Shown here piece after piece: positions 51,037 through 59,933 of a DNA stretch of 64,000 nucleotides. A program made the position numbers and the translations under genes. Origin of the DNA: UBA3537 sp038138145. Lineage in GTDB: Bacteria; Bacteroidota; Bacteroidia; Flavobacteriales; Flavobacteriaceae. The stretch spans positions 1 through 64,000 of the forward strand of contig JAYQDD010000004.1 in the NCBI GenBank assembly GCA_038138145.1, read 5' to 3'. How positions within the stretch are numbered: the stretch's first letter is position 1; each line of letters starts with the position of its first letter. The notes under the pieces were generated by a model, which saw only the letters and a list, made by a program, of their open reading frames with translations, did no database searches and had not been told where the DNA came from.

Positions 51037-51960
51037 ATGTCACTTTTCATATACCCCTTTATTTTCTTTGGCGCACTTATTGTTTTTGCTGCCTTTTTTG
51101 TTGTCAAACAGCAAACTGCCGCCGTGGTAGAGCGCTTTGGTAAATTTCAAAGTATTCGCCACTCTGGACTTCAACTTAAAATTCCTTTAATTGACCGCAT
51201 CGCTGGTCGTTTGAGTTTAAAAATCCAACAGCTCGACGTTATTGTAGAAACAAAAACACTTGATGATGTTTTTGTTCGCCTTAAAGTCTCTGTTCAATAT
51301 AAAGTTATTCGAGAAAAAGTGTACGAAGCATTTTATAAGCTCGATTATCCACATGACCAAATCACTTCATATGTGTTTGATGTTGTGCGCGCTGAAGTTC
51401 CTAAGATGAAGCTCGATGATGTGTTTGTCAAAAAAGACGACATTGCAATCGCTGTAAAAACAGAACTTAATGATGCTATGATGGTGTTTGGTTATGACAT
51501 TATAAAAACACTTGTGACGGATATTGATCCGGATGCGCAAGTGAAAGAAGCAATGAACCGTATTAATGCTTCCGAGCGCGAAAAGATTGCAGCGCAATTT
51601 GAAGGTGATGCCGCCCGTATTTTAATTGTCGAAAAGGCAAAGGCAGAAGCCGAAAGTAAGCGCCTTCAAGGGCAAGGTATTGCAGATCAGCGTCGAGAAA
51701 TTGCGCGCGGATTGGAAGAATCTGTAGAGGTGTTGAATAAAGTTGGAATAAATTCTCAAGAGGCCTCTGCGCTGATTGTTGTTACCCAGCATTACGACAC
51801 ACTTCAGTCCATAGGCGGGGAATCTAACAGTAATTTAATTCTATTACCAAATTCTCCACAAGCCGGAAGTAATATGTTAAACGATATGGTTGCCAGTTTT
51901 ACGGCTAGTAATCAAATTGGTGAGGCGATGAAAAACCAAAAGAAGAAAAAAGAGGATTAA
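51037..51960 (+). CDS. SPFH/band 7 protein (stomatin-like)
   Basis: A 307-residue protein with an N-terminal membrane helix (residues 4-22), the SPFH domain (TAAVVERFGKFQSIRHSGLQ, then LKVSVQYKV and DVVRAEVPKMKLDDVF), and a coiled coil (about 175-235, INASEREKIAAQFEGDAARI and KAKAEAESKRLQGQG). It should oligomerise on the membrane face as a scaffold. It lies alone between the hydroxylase and convergent glnS. Confidence 0.9.
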   Translation: MSLFIYPFIFFGALIVFAAFFVVKQQTAAVVERFGKFQSIRHSGLQLKIPLIDRIAGRLSLKIQQLDVIVETKTLDDVFVRLKVSVQYKVIREKVYEAFYKLDYPHDQITSYVFDVVRAEVPKMKLDDVFVKKDDIAIAVKTELNDAMMVFGYDIIKTLVTDIDPDAQVKEAMNRINASEREKIAAQFEGDAARILIVEKAKAEAESKRLQGQGIADQRREIARGLEESVEVLNKVGINSQEASALIVVTQHYDTLQSIGGESNSNLILLPNSPQAGSNMLNDMVASFTASNQIGEAMKNQKKKKED

Positions 51961-51976
51961 ACTATTTTATTTTCTT

Positions 51977-53998
51977 CTAAAATTTTGCCTCGGCGGCTAG
52001 CACTTCATTGCTGTCTGTTGAGGCTTTTTCTATAAATTCATTAATCGCTGAATTTCGCTCTTGCCCGTTTTTTAATAATTCTTTCAAAGCAATCATTACC
52101 GCAATACGTGTCCCTACTTTTTTGGCGGCTGTTCCGAAAAGGGGGGCCAATTCTTCATAAAGGACCGCTACTGAAAGCTTTTGTATCTCCGCTTTTACTT
52201 TATGTTGTTTGTGTTCAGGTAAGTTTGTGTACTTTTTGCCGAGTTGTTTTATAACATCTATCGCTTTGCGTTTGGCATCTTGTTTTGTTGGCTGGCTCGT
52301 TTTTGGTTTTGTTTTTTGCTTTGCCCAACTATCTCTTAATCCTACTGTTTTGTTAAAGACAACTTTAGCGTCGGTCGTGTCTTGGTCTACACAAAAGTAT
52401 CCTATACGTTGGAATTGAAAACGGTCGTTTGGTTTTACAGTAGAAATGTTTGGCTCTACAAAAGCGGTGGTTTTTGTAAGTGATGATGGGTTCAAAAACG
52501 TCATAAAATCTTCTTCTTGGGTGTCTGGTGCTTCATGAGAAAAAAGGCGATCATAGGCCCTAACTTCAGCTTCTACGGCGTGATCCACAGAAACCCAATG
52601 CAGTGTTCCTTTTACTTTTCGAAGGCTTTCTTGTGTGCCGCTACCGCTTAAGCTTTTTGGGTCATAAGTACAGTGGATTTCACTTATTGTTCCATCTTTG
52701 TCTTTTATTACAGAATCTGCTTTAATAATATAAGCGTTCTTTAGGCGCACTTCTTTTCCAAGTGATAAACGAAAGTATTTATTGTTCGCTTCTTCTCTAA
52801 AATCGCTTTTTTCAATATATAATGTTTTAGAAAAAGGTAGTTTTCTGCTTCCTGCTTGATCATCCTCAGGATTATTTTCTGCTTCCAAAAACTCTGTTTC
52901 TCCTTCAGGGTAATTTGTAATTACCAATTTTACTGGGTCTAAAACAGCCATTATCCTTGGTGCTGTTTTGTTTAAATCTTCACGCACACAAAACTCAAGT
53001 AACGAAACATCAATCACGTTATCTCTTTTGGCAACCCCTACAGTATTTATAAATTTTTTGATGGCGTTTGGCGTATACCCTCGGCGTCTCAAGCCAGAAA
53101 TTGTTGGCATTCTAGGGTCGTCCCATCCAGAAACGACACCCTCTTGTACAAGTCTGAGCAGTTTTCTCTTACTCATGATGGTATAACTCAGGTTTAGACG
53201 CGCAAATTCCCGTTGCTTTGGAAGTTCGGGATAATCCTCTTTGCTGTACGCATAAACACAATGTTTAAACCAATTATATAACTCGCGGTGAGGTTTAAAC
53301 TCTAAAGAGCATAGGGAGTGTGAAATTTGTTCTATATAATCACTTTCACCATGCGTCCAGTCGTACATTGGATAGATGCACCATGTTGTGCCTGTTCTGT
53401 GGTGTGGTGCATGCAAAATGCGGTACATAATAGGGTCGCGCATAAGCATATTGGTGTGTTTCATGTCTATTTTGGCGCGCAATACATGAGTGCCAGCTTC
53501 GTAATCGCCATCGCGCATTTGATAAAACAAGGAAAGGTTTTCTTCTGGTGTCCTATTGCGGTAAGGCCCATCTAATCCAGGCTGAGTTGGTGTTCCTTTT
53601 TGCTCAGCCATTTGTTCACTAGATTGTGAGTCTACATAAGCCTTTCCTTCTTTAATCATTAAAACCGCCCATTCAAAAAGTTGATCAAAATAATCTGATG
53701 AAAAACATTCTTTATCCCATTTGTAACCCAGCCATGCAATATCTTTTTTTATAGCATCTACATAAGCTTGTTCTTCTTTTGTTGGGTTGGTGTCATCGAA
53801 TCTTAAATTGACGGGGGCATTGTATTTTTCGCCCAAACCAAAGCTAATACCAATGGCTTTGGTGTGTCCAATATGAAGATATCCGTTTGGTTCTGGGGGA
53901 AATCTAAAGCGCAATTGCTCTACATCCAACCCGTTTTTAAGATCGTCTTCAACGATTTGTTCTATAAAATTAAGCGGTTTGTTGCTGTCTGTCGGCAT
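51977..53998 (-). CDS. glnS: Glutamine-tRNA ligase with C-terminal extension
   Basis: About 673 residues from ATG 53998 (MPTDSNKPLNFIEQIVED); an upstream in-frame ATG at 54040 would add 14 unusual residues. A class I synthetase: HIGH-type PNGYLHIGHTKAI, KMSKS-type TIMSKRKLLRL, and the anticodon-binding beta barrels. It is about 120 residues longer than the usual 555. The extra C-terminus (KRKAIDVIKQLGKKYT to the end) is helical and resembles the YqeY-like tRNA-binding appendix known from some GlnRS enzymes. Confidence 0.94.
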   Translation of the reverse strand: MPTDSNKPLNFIEQIVEDDLKNGLDVEQLRFRFPPEPNGYLHIGHTKAIGISFGLGEKYNAPVNLRFDDTNPTKEEQAYVDAIKKDIAWLGYKWDKECFSSDYFDQLFEWAVLMIKEGKAYVDSQSSEQMAEQKGTPTQPGLDGPYRNRTPEENLSLFYQMRDGDYEAGTHVLRAKIDMKHTNMLMRDPIMYRILHAPHHRTGTTWCIYPMYDWTHGESDYIEQISHSLCSLEFKPHRELYNWFKHCVYAYSKEDYPELPKQREFARLNLSYTIMSKRKLLRLVQEGVVSGWDDPRMPTISGLRRRGYTPNAIKKFINTVGVAKRDNVIDVSLLEFCVREDLNKTAPRIMAVLDPVKLVITNYPEGETEFLEAENNPEDDQAGSRKLPFSKTLYIEKSDFREEANNKYFRLSLGKEVRLKNAYIIKADSVIKDKDGTISEIHCTYDPKSLSGSGTQESLRKVKGTLHWVSVDHAVEAEVRAYDRLFSHEAPDTQEEDFMTFLNPSSLTKTTAFVEPNISTVKPNDRFQFQRIGYFCVDQDTTDAKVVFNKTVGLRDSWAKQKTKPKTSQPTKQDAKRKAIDVIKQLGKKYTNLPEHKQHKVKAEIQKLSVAVLYEELAPLFGTAAKKVGTRIAVMIALKELLKNGQERNSAINEFIEKASTDSNEVLAAEAKF

Positions 53999-54076
53999 AT
54001 GTTTTGTGTTGAGCACATATTGTGCAACAAAATTAATCAATTAAAAAGATTGTGAATATATCTTTAAGAGAAATGT

Positions 54077-54084
54077 TACTTTTG
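54077..54084 (+). promoter_or_regulatory. -7 promoter element (TACTTTTG) for folB
   Basis: Exact TAnnTTTG match, 16 bases before the folB ATG, with TTG at 54050-54052 (24-base spacing, slightly long). Confidence 0.5.
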
Positions 54085-54100
54085 TAGAAATAAAAAAAGG

Positions 54101-54460
54101 ATGGGAATTATAAAAGTTGAAAACATAAGAGTTTTTGCGCACCATGGGTGTCTGGAGGAAGAAACAATTATTGGTAGTAATTACAGGGTTGATGTTTCTG
54201 TGCGCGCAAATCTTGATAAGTCAGCTCAAACAGACGCACTTTCTGATACTGTTGATTATGTTACCTTAAACGCTATTGTTGTTGAAGAAATGGCTAGCCC
54301 CTCAAAACTTTTAGAAACGGTTGTTCAGCGTATTATAAGCCGTATTTTTAAGATGTGTATTGAAGTAGAGTGGGCTTGGGTTTCTGTTTCGAAACTAAAC
54401 CCCCCAATTGGTGGTGATGTTGAAAAGGTAACTGTTGTTTTGGAACAAAATCGAGCTTAA
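54101..54460 (+). CDS. folB: Dihydroneopterin aldolase
   Basis: A 119-residue enzyme cleaving 7,8-dihydroneopterin in folate synthesis. The family pattern is visible: VENIRVFAHHGCLEEE with the early catalytic Glu region, DTVDYVTLNAIVVEEM, LLETVVQRI and the C-terminal VSVSKLNPPIGGDVEKVTV (Lys in the SKLNPP motif). Normal length. Its end overlaps the convergent lipid kinase by four bases. Confidence 0.93.
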   Translation: MGIIKVENIRVFAHHGCLEEETIIGSNYRVDVSVRANLDKSAQTDALSDTVDYVTLNAIVVEEMASPSKLLETVVQRIISRIFKMCIEVEWAWVSVSKLNPPIGGDVEKVTVVLEQNRA

Positions 54461-55356
54461 AGCTCAGGAACAATAACATTTAACGCCGCTTTTCTCACTG
54501 AGATTTCTAGTTCTTTTGAGTCAATAATTGCAGACTCACCATCAAGCTGAATAAGAAAGCGATTTTCGTCTTTGTTTGTAACTTTGATTTGTTCTACCAA
54601 GAAGTATTCTGCTTTATTAAATATTTTATTTTTCATAAAGACAATTTGTTGGACAAACCTTAGTTTTTGAAAAAAAGAAAGTTGTTCGCTCAACACAACA
54701 TCTAATTTGCCGTCTTGCAGAGACGCATCGGGTGTAAAAGAAACATTGTATCCCATTTCATTTGAGTTGGAGACAAACAAAACCAATGGGGAAACTGTTC
54801 TTTTTATTCCATCTATATCAAGTTCTACTTTTAATGGGGGTATTTTGGCCCATAATGCTTTTAAGATGGCGCGCAAATATGAAATGAGTTGACGTTTTTT
54901 GTAGTGTGTGTAATGATTGATAACCTTTGCGCCAACGCCAACGCTCATGTTGCTAAAAAAGAAATGTTGATTAACAACACCAACATCAATTTTAGTTATA
55001 TTTTGGTTTTTTATTACTTCTAAAGCACTCAGGAACTTATTTGGTATTCCTAGGTGAGCGGCCAGCCCATTTCCTGATCCAAATTTCATAATTCCCAAAG
55101 GGGTCTGTGTATTGACCAGATGGGTAGAAACTTTGTTAATAGTGCCGTCACCACCACAAGCGACAATAATATCTGCATTTTCTTTTATGGACATTTTAGT
55201 AAGCGAATCTATGTTGTTTTTGTGTTGAGACACCTTTAAAACAACCTCATAATCTTGTTTATTCAGCACTGTTGATATTAAATCAATATTTAACTGATTT
55301 TGTCCCCGTCCAGAAATTGGGTTTAAGATAAAATGTATGCTTTTTTTTGGATTCAA
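54457..55356 (-). CDS. Diacylglycerol kinase-like lipid kinase (YegS/DagK family)
   Basis: A 299-residue protein with the family start HFILNPISGRGQN (8-20) and the ATP-binding GGDGTINKVSTHL (68-80), then the conserved GSGNGLAAHLGIP. It phosphorylates diacylglycerol or a related lipid; DagK, YegS and sphingosine-kinase-like proteins cannot be told apart here. The start is TTG at 55356, because the ILNPISGRG motif needs it and no ATG is in frame upstream. Confidence 0.88.
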   Translation of the reverse strand: MNPKKSIHFILNPISGRGQNQLNIDLISTVLNKQDYEVVLKVSQHKNNIDSLTKMSIKENADIIVACGGDGTINKVSTHLVNTQTPLGIMKFGSGNGLAAHLGIPNKFLSALEVIKNQNITKIDVGVVNQHFFFSNMSVGVGAKVINHYTHYKKRQLISYLRAILKALWAKIPPLKVELDIDGIKRTVSPLVLFVSNSNEMGYNVSFTPDASLQDGKLDVVLSEQLSFFQKLRFVQQIVFMKNKIFNKAEYFLVEQIKVTNKDENRFLIQLDGESAIIDSKELEISVRKAALNVIVPEL

Positions 55357-55401
55357 GAGTTGAGTTTCTTTGTTTGTTTTGGGTATTAATTTTTATTTCT
55401 C

Positions 55402-55431
55402 TTGTGTGTGCTGTTTTTTTACTTAAATTTG
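55402..55431 (+). promoter_or_regulatory. Promoter of tRNA-Cys
   Basis: TTG (55402-55404), a spacer of 19 bases, then TAAATTTG (55424-55431), a full match to the phylum promoter pattern ending 11 bases before the tRNA. Confidence 0.75.
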
Positions 55432-55442
55432 CATTCCTTTTT

Positions 55443-55513
55443 GGCGTCTTGGCCGAGTGGCTAGGCAGAGGTCTGCAAAACCTTTTACAGCGGTTCGAAT
55501 CCGCTAGACGCCT
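55443..55513 (+). tRNA. tRNA-Cys (GCA)
   Basis: A complete cloverleaf with acceptor GGCGTCT/AGACGCC, anticodon loop CTGCAAA (anticodon GCA), T loop TTCGAAT and discriminator U73, as expected for cysteine. CCA is not encoded. A promoter precedes it and a terminator follows at once. Confidence 0.95.
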
Positions 55514-55520
55514 CTAAAAT

Positions 55521-55550
55521 AAAAACCACAATAATGTTGTGGTTTTTTTT
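55521..55550. terminator. Bidirectional intrinsic terminator after tRNA-Cys
   Basis: AAAAACCACAA pairs with TTGTGGTTTTT, followed by more T. It serves the tRNA and, on the other strand, the LysE-family gene whose stop is at 55549. Confidence 0.85.
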
Positions 55551-56217
55551 ATCTAATATCTTCAATTATTTGGGTTGGGTTTAGTTTGTCTTTTGGTAAA
55601 AACCCTTTAGCAACAAGGGTTAGGCCGCAAATGAGTAACAATATACCTAAAATTTTTTTTATGTTCAAAATCAACCTAATAGTTAAATGGCTTTGTAGGC
55701 GTTTGGCTAATAAAATCTTTACTAGATCCGTTAAAAAATACGCAATTATCAGTGTCCCAAAAAAGATTAAAAAACGTTGCACATCCCCTTCCAAGTTTGG
55801 CCCTACAACAATAATGATTCCCAACCAGAACACCAAAACACCTATGTTTATAAAGTTTAACAAAAACCCTTTCATAAAGAGTTGTAAATAATTGTTTTTG
55901 GTTGGTGTTTTTAGGTTGGTTTCTAAATCTGATTTTTTGGTTTTCTTAGAAAATATAATAACCCCATACACAGCTAAAAGGGTTCCTCCAAAAATATAAA
56001 GTCCCGGTTGATTGCTTAGGTTTTCTAAAAGCTGATAACTACTAAAATATGCTAATAAAATGAAGAAAATATCGGCAACAATTACTCCTAAATCAAATGC
56101 AACAGCTGCTCTGAACCCTTTGACAATACTGGTTTCTAAAAGCACAAAAAATACAGGCCCTATCATAAAAGATAAAAAGAATCCTAACGGTATGGCTGCT
56201 TGTATGTCCTCTAACAC
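55549..56217 (-). CDS. LysE-family transporter
   Basis: A 222-residue membrane protein with about six transmembrane helices and the LysE/RhtB start AIPLGFFLSFMIGPVFFVLLE (shown in part: GFFLSFMIGPVFF). Exports amino acids or other small metabolites in characterised members. The start is GTG at 56217. It is the last gene of the run rnr, DUF2807, lysE-like, with six bases after the preceding stop. Confidence 0.88.
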   Translation of the reverse strand: MLEDIQAAIPLGFFLSFMIGPVFFVLLETSIVKGFRAAVAFDLGVIVADIFFILLAYFSSYQLLENLSNQPGLYIFGGTLLAVYGVIIFSKKTKKSDLETNLKTPTKNNYLQLFMKGFLLNFINIGVLVFWLGIIIVVGPNLEGDVQRFLIFFGTLIIAYFLTDLVKILLAKRLQSHLTIRLILNIKKILGILLLICGLTLVAKGFLPKDKLNPTQIIEDIR

Positions 56218-56223
56218 TTGAGT

Positions 56224-56895
56224 TTAATCTTTAAAAATAATACGTCCGCCAAATAGTTTATTTTGTTTCAATTGTTTTGGTGTTCCATAAATCAAAACAT
56301 CTCCTCCTGAAAAAATCTTCACATCCAAAACTTTTACTGTATTAACTTTTGCTACACCTCCTGCTTTTATAAACAAAGAAGTGTGTTGAGCCTCTGTTTT
56401 ACTTCCATTATATTGTCCACCTGTTCTAATATTGAGCTGCTGCTTTTTTGTGCTTCCTACAGTTTTTACAGCACCCCCAGTAACACTTTTTACTATGAGT
56501 AGCTTTGTATTGACTTGAGCAGATATTTGTCCGCCCTCTTGAGTTTTTAATTCTAATTCATACTGTTTTATAGGGTCTTTTGCTGTAATAATTGCTCCCT
56601 CATTTGCATCTACCTTATCGACAGATGTGTAATAAAGTTTAACGTTTGTGTCTTCTCCGTTAAACATTTTATCTAATTTCATTCTAATTTTTAAAGTATT
56701 GTTTTTTTGTACAATTCTAACGTCTTGAGTGTGTTTACCAGATATCACGATTTTATTTTGATCAGACTTAATAAGGTCTACATTGATAAGATCATATACT
56801 TTAAGTTCTGAGAATTCTCCGAGGGTTTTTGTAATTGGTGTTTGGGCAAATATTTGTGTGCAAACCAATAACAAAATGAAATATAACCTTTTCAT
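56224..56895 (-). CDS. DUF2807 (GIN-domain) secreted protein
   Basis: A 223-residue protein. A signal peptide ends near QIFAQ, followed by a repetitive right-handed beta-helix-like domain with alternating short strands and Gly turns (VKSVTGGAVKTVGSTKKQ, NIRTGGQYNGSKTEAQ). This is the putative auto-transporter adhesin head GIN domain common in Bacteroidota. Function is unsettled. It starts ten bases after the rnr stop, so it is cotranscribed. Confidence 0.85.
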   Translation of the reverse strand: MKRLYFILLLVCTQIFAQTPITKTLGEFSELKVYDLINVDLIKSDQNKIVISGKHTQDVRIVQKNNTLKIRMKLDKMFNGEDTNVKLYYTSVDKVDANEGAIITAKDPIKQYELELKTQEGGQISAQVNTKLLIVKSVTGGAVKTVGSTKKQQLNIRTGGQYNGSKTEAQHTSLFIKAGGVAKVNTVKVLDVKIFSGGDVLIYGTPKQLKQNKLFGGRIIFKD

Positions 56896-56905
56896 ATTTA
56901 TAAAT

Positions 56906-59068
56906 TTAGGTTAAAATAAAATCTAAGTGTCTTTTTAACAAATCAGCTTTCTTAACTTTAACATGCACTTGATCGCCAAGTTGATATTTGTTTTTTGTAC
57001 GCTCTCCTACAAGTGCATAATTATCTTGATCAAAAGTATAATAATCTCCGCTTATATCCTTGATTCTTACCATACCTTCGCATTTGTTTTCAATAATCTC
57101 TACATACATACCCCATTCTGTTACTCCAGAAATAACCCCAAGAAAAGGTATGTCTTTTTTGTTTTGCATGTATTTTATCTGCATATATTTTATAGAATCA
57201 CGTTCAGCTTTTGTGGCTAAATTTTCCATAGCAGAAGAATGTTTGCATTTTTCTTCGTATACATCTGCTGCTGCTGATTTATTACCATCTAAGTACTGTT
57301 GTAACAAACGGTGTGCCATAACATCTGGGTAGCGACGTATAGGGGATGTAAAATGGCTATAAAAATCAAAAGAAAGACCGTAATGTCCAATATTATTTGT
57401 TGAATATTCTGCTTTGCTCATACACCGAATAGCTAATGTATCAACTAGGTTTTGTTCTTTTTTTCCAACAACATCGATTAATAGTTTATTTAATGAGGTG
57501 CTGATTTGATTAGGGTCTCTTAGGTTTAATTGATGTCCAAATTGAGATACAACTCGTTGTAAGTTATCTAATTTTTGTTGATCAGGAACATCATGGATTC
57601 TATAAATAAATGTTTTTTTAGGGGTTTGTTTTCCTATAAATTCTGCCACTTTTTTATTTGCTAATAACATAAATTCTTCTATAAGTTTATTAGCATCTTT
57701 TGAGGTTTTAAAATAAACGTTTTTTGGTTCATTGTTAGAGGATAAATTGAATTTAACTTCCATTTTATCAAAAGAAATGGCACCATTTTGCATTCGTTCC
57801 GACCTTAAAATTTTAGCTAATTCGTCTAATTTCAAGATCGCTTCTTTGATTGGTTTTAAGGTCGTGTATTGTTTTTTGCTTAAAGCTACATTTTCTGGTA
57901 TTATAGCATCTTGAGTTTCTATAATATGTTGTGCTTCTTCATAACTGAAACGGGCGTCACTGTAGGTTACTGTTCTTCCAAACCACTGATTTATAAGTTC
58001 TGCTTTTTGATTAAGTTCAAACACCGCTGAAAATGTGTATTTTTCCTCATGCGGACGCAAAGAACAAGCATTGTTAGATAATACTTCAGGAAGCATAGGA
58101 ACAACCCGATCTACAAGATATACTGAAGTTGCACGTTCATAAGCTTCGTCGTCTAAAATTGTTCCTTCTTTTAAATAGTGGGAAACATCCGCTATATGTA
58201 TTCCTACTTCATAGTTTCCGTTTTTCATAACTTTAAACGAGAGTGCATCATCAAAATCTTTAGCATCTTTTGGGTCAATAGTGAAGGTTAATGTTTGACG
58301 CATATCGCGTCTTTTCTTTATTTCTTCTTCTGTTATAGAGGTATCTAAAGCATTTGCAAATTCTTCTATTTCTTTTTCAAATTTGTAAGGTAAACCATAA
58401 GCAGCGAGTATAGCATGTATTTCTGTTTGATGGTCTCCTGCATCCCCTAAAACTTCTATAACCTTTCCTGTTGGACATTCTGCTTTTGAAGGCCATTCTA
58501 CAATTTTTACCAAAACTTTTTGACCTTCTTTTGCGTTTTTAATTTTCTTTAATGGAACGTATATATCTACAGGCATTTTCTTGTTATCAGGTATAACAAA
58601 TGTAAAATTTTTATTGATTTGAATAACGCCTACATATTCTGTTTTTGAGCGTTTTGTTATTTGTGTTATTTCTCCTTCAAATCTTCCTTTCTTTTTTCGA
58701 TTTAAAATATAAAATTCTACTTCGTCTCCAGAAAGGGCACCCATTGTTTTGTTCGATGGAATAAATACATCTTCTTCAAAACCTTCAGAAATTACATAGC
58801 CAGAACCACGGGAATTAAGGTCAAAAACACCATAATAATATTTATCTCTCTTTTTTATTTTGTAAGCTCCTCTTTTAGCTTCTTCGATTTGATCTGAGAT
58901 CATAAGATAATGAAGACATTCTATAACCTCTGCTCTAGCTTTAGGATTATGTACCCCAAGTTTCATAGAAATTTGTTTGTAATTTAAGGATGAGGACGTA
59001 TTAAGGATAGAAAGAATGCGCGAAGTATGCTTTTTAAAAGCATTAGATTTTTTTGGTTTTTTTGGCAT
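56906..59068 (-). CDS. rnr: Ribonuclease R
   Basis: A 720-residue 3'-5' exoribonuclease. The N-terminal helix-turn-helix-like domain, two cold-shock domains, the RNB catalytic domain with acidic residues in TIDPKDAKDFDDALSF (near 265-280), and the C-terminal S1 domain (FLGVISGVTEWGMYVEIIEN) are all visible. It degrades structured RNA. A good promoter precedes it. Codon usage here and to the right looks more AT-rich than in the centre of the window. Confidence 0.95.
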   Translation of the reverse strand: MPKKPKKSNAFKKHTSRILSILNTSSSLNYKQISMKLGVHNPKARAEVIECLHYLMISDQIEEAKRGAYKIKKRDKYYYGVFDLNSRGSGYVISEGFEEDVFIPSNKTMGALSGDEVEFYILNRKKKGRFEGEITQITKRSKTEYVGVIQINKNFTFVIPDNKKMPVDIYVPLKKIKNAKEGQKVLVKIVEWPSKAECPTGKVIEVLGDAGDHQTEIHAILAAYGLPYKFEKEIEEFANALDTSITEEEIKKRRDMRQTLTFTIDPKDAKDFDDALSFKVMKNGNYEVGIHIADVSHYLKEGTILDDEAYERATSVYLVDRVVPMLPEVLSNNACSLRPHEEKYTFSAVFELNQKAELINQWFGRTVTYSDARFSYEEAQHIIETQDAIIPENVALSKKQYTTLKPIKEAILKLDELAKILRSERMQNGAISFDKMEVKFNLSSNNEPKNVYFKTSKDANKLIEEFMLLANKKVAEFIGKQTPKKTFIYRIHDVPDQQKLDNLQRVVSQFGHQLNLRDPNQISTSLNKLLIDVVGKKEQNLVDTLAIRCMSKAEYSTNNIGHYGLSFDFYSHFTSPIRRYPDVMAHRLLQQYLDGNKSAAADVYEEKCKHSSAMENLATKAERDSIKYMQIKYMQNKKDIPFLGVISGVTEWGMYVEIIENKCEGMVRIKDISGDYYTFDQDNYALVGERTKNKYQLGDQVHVKVKKADLLKRHLDFILT

Positions 59069-59087
59069 TACAGCTTTTTAATTACAA

Positions 59088-59120
59088 CAAAACTACAATT
59101 TTAATTTATGGCTTTTGCAA
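59088..59120 (-). promoter_or_regulatory. Promoter of rnr
   Basis: On the minus strand: TTG (59118-59120), a spacer of 22 bases, then TAGTTTTG (59088-59095), 19 bases before the start codon. It fits the TTG-N-TAnnTTTG consensus. Confidence 0.65.
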
Positions 59121-59490
59121 GCTTAAAATTAACTTTATCCACATTATATATCATAAACAATATATTTTTTTAAATTTTAAAATCTAATTTTTTATTATGA
59201 TTGCTTGTTAATAGCTCTAATAACTTTATTTTTTTTTTAATTCTCTCTGTTATGTTTCTAAATTTTTAATAATTAGAATGTTTATAACCTTACATAAAAT
59301 TTAGATAAGTAGCTTATTAAATGTAATAAATAAAGTTTCATAATATAATTTTTTTGTTACTATGAAATAATTTCATTCATCCTAATTATTTTTTTTATAA
59401 ACTATATTTATTTATTAACAGGATATAAATAAAGGAATTAACAGTTTTATTTTTTTGTAAGTTTACACAACTTCAATAAAATAAAAATAA
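59121..59490. other. Very AT-rich intergenic region with one DnaA box
   Basis: About 370 bases without an open frame between divergent rnr and rpiB, made mostly of A and T runs. It contains one exact DnaA-box consensus, TTATCCACA (59135-59143), and a near match, TTATTAACA (59411-59419). I see no iteron set, no hairpin terminator and no RNA gene. It must contain the rpiB promoter, although no clean TAnnTTTG is visible. Confidence 0.5.
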
Positions 59491-59925
59491 ATGAAAATTG
59501 CTATAGGAAACGACCACGCTGGAACAGATTATAAATTCAAGATTGTTTCACACCTTAAATCCAAAAACATAGAGGTGATAAATCATGGAACAGATGATAA
59601 TGAAAGTGTTGATTATCCAGATTTTGTTCATCCTGTTGCAAAAGATGTAGAGCAAAAAAAAGTTGATTTAGGTATTTTGTTATGTGGTAGCGCAAATGGT
59701 GTTGCAATGACAGCAAATAAATACCAAAATATACGAGCAGGATTATGTTGGACCAATGAAATAGTTTCGTTGATCAAACAACATAACAATGCAAATATTT
59801 TATGTATTCCTGCTCGATATACTACAGAAGATGAAATAATTACTATGGTAGACACCTTTATAAATACAGATTTTGAAGGGGGTAGACATCAGCGAAGAGT
59901 CGATAAGATTCCAAGTTGTTATTAA
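59491..59925 (+). CDS. rpiB: Ribose-5-phosphate isomerase B
   Basis: A 144-residue enzyme of the pentose phosphate pathway. It has MKIAIGNDHAGTDYKFKI at the N-terminus, GILLCGSANGVAMTANK (near 64-80) with a serine where many RpiB have the catalytic Cys-Gly-Ser/Thr-Gly loop, HNNANILCIPARYTTEDE and the C-terminal FEGGRHQRRVDKI. Normal length. It is followed by an acetyltransferase gene eight bases away. Confidence 0.93.
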   Translation: MKIAIGNDHAGTDYKFKIVSHLKSKNIEVINHGTDDNESVDYPDFVHPVAKDVEQKKVDLGILLCGSANGVAMTANKYQNIRAGLCWTNEIVSLIKQHNNANILCIPARYTTEDEIITMVDTFINTDFEGGRHQRRVDKIPSCY

Positions 59926-59933
59926 CTTATATT

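Noticed and set aside
59121..59490. Calling this gap the chromosomal origin
   Set aside because: One exact DnaA box and high AT content are not enough without skew or neighbouring replication genes; kept only as a finding to test.
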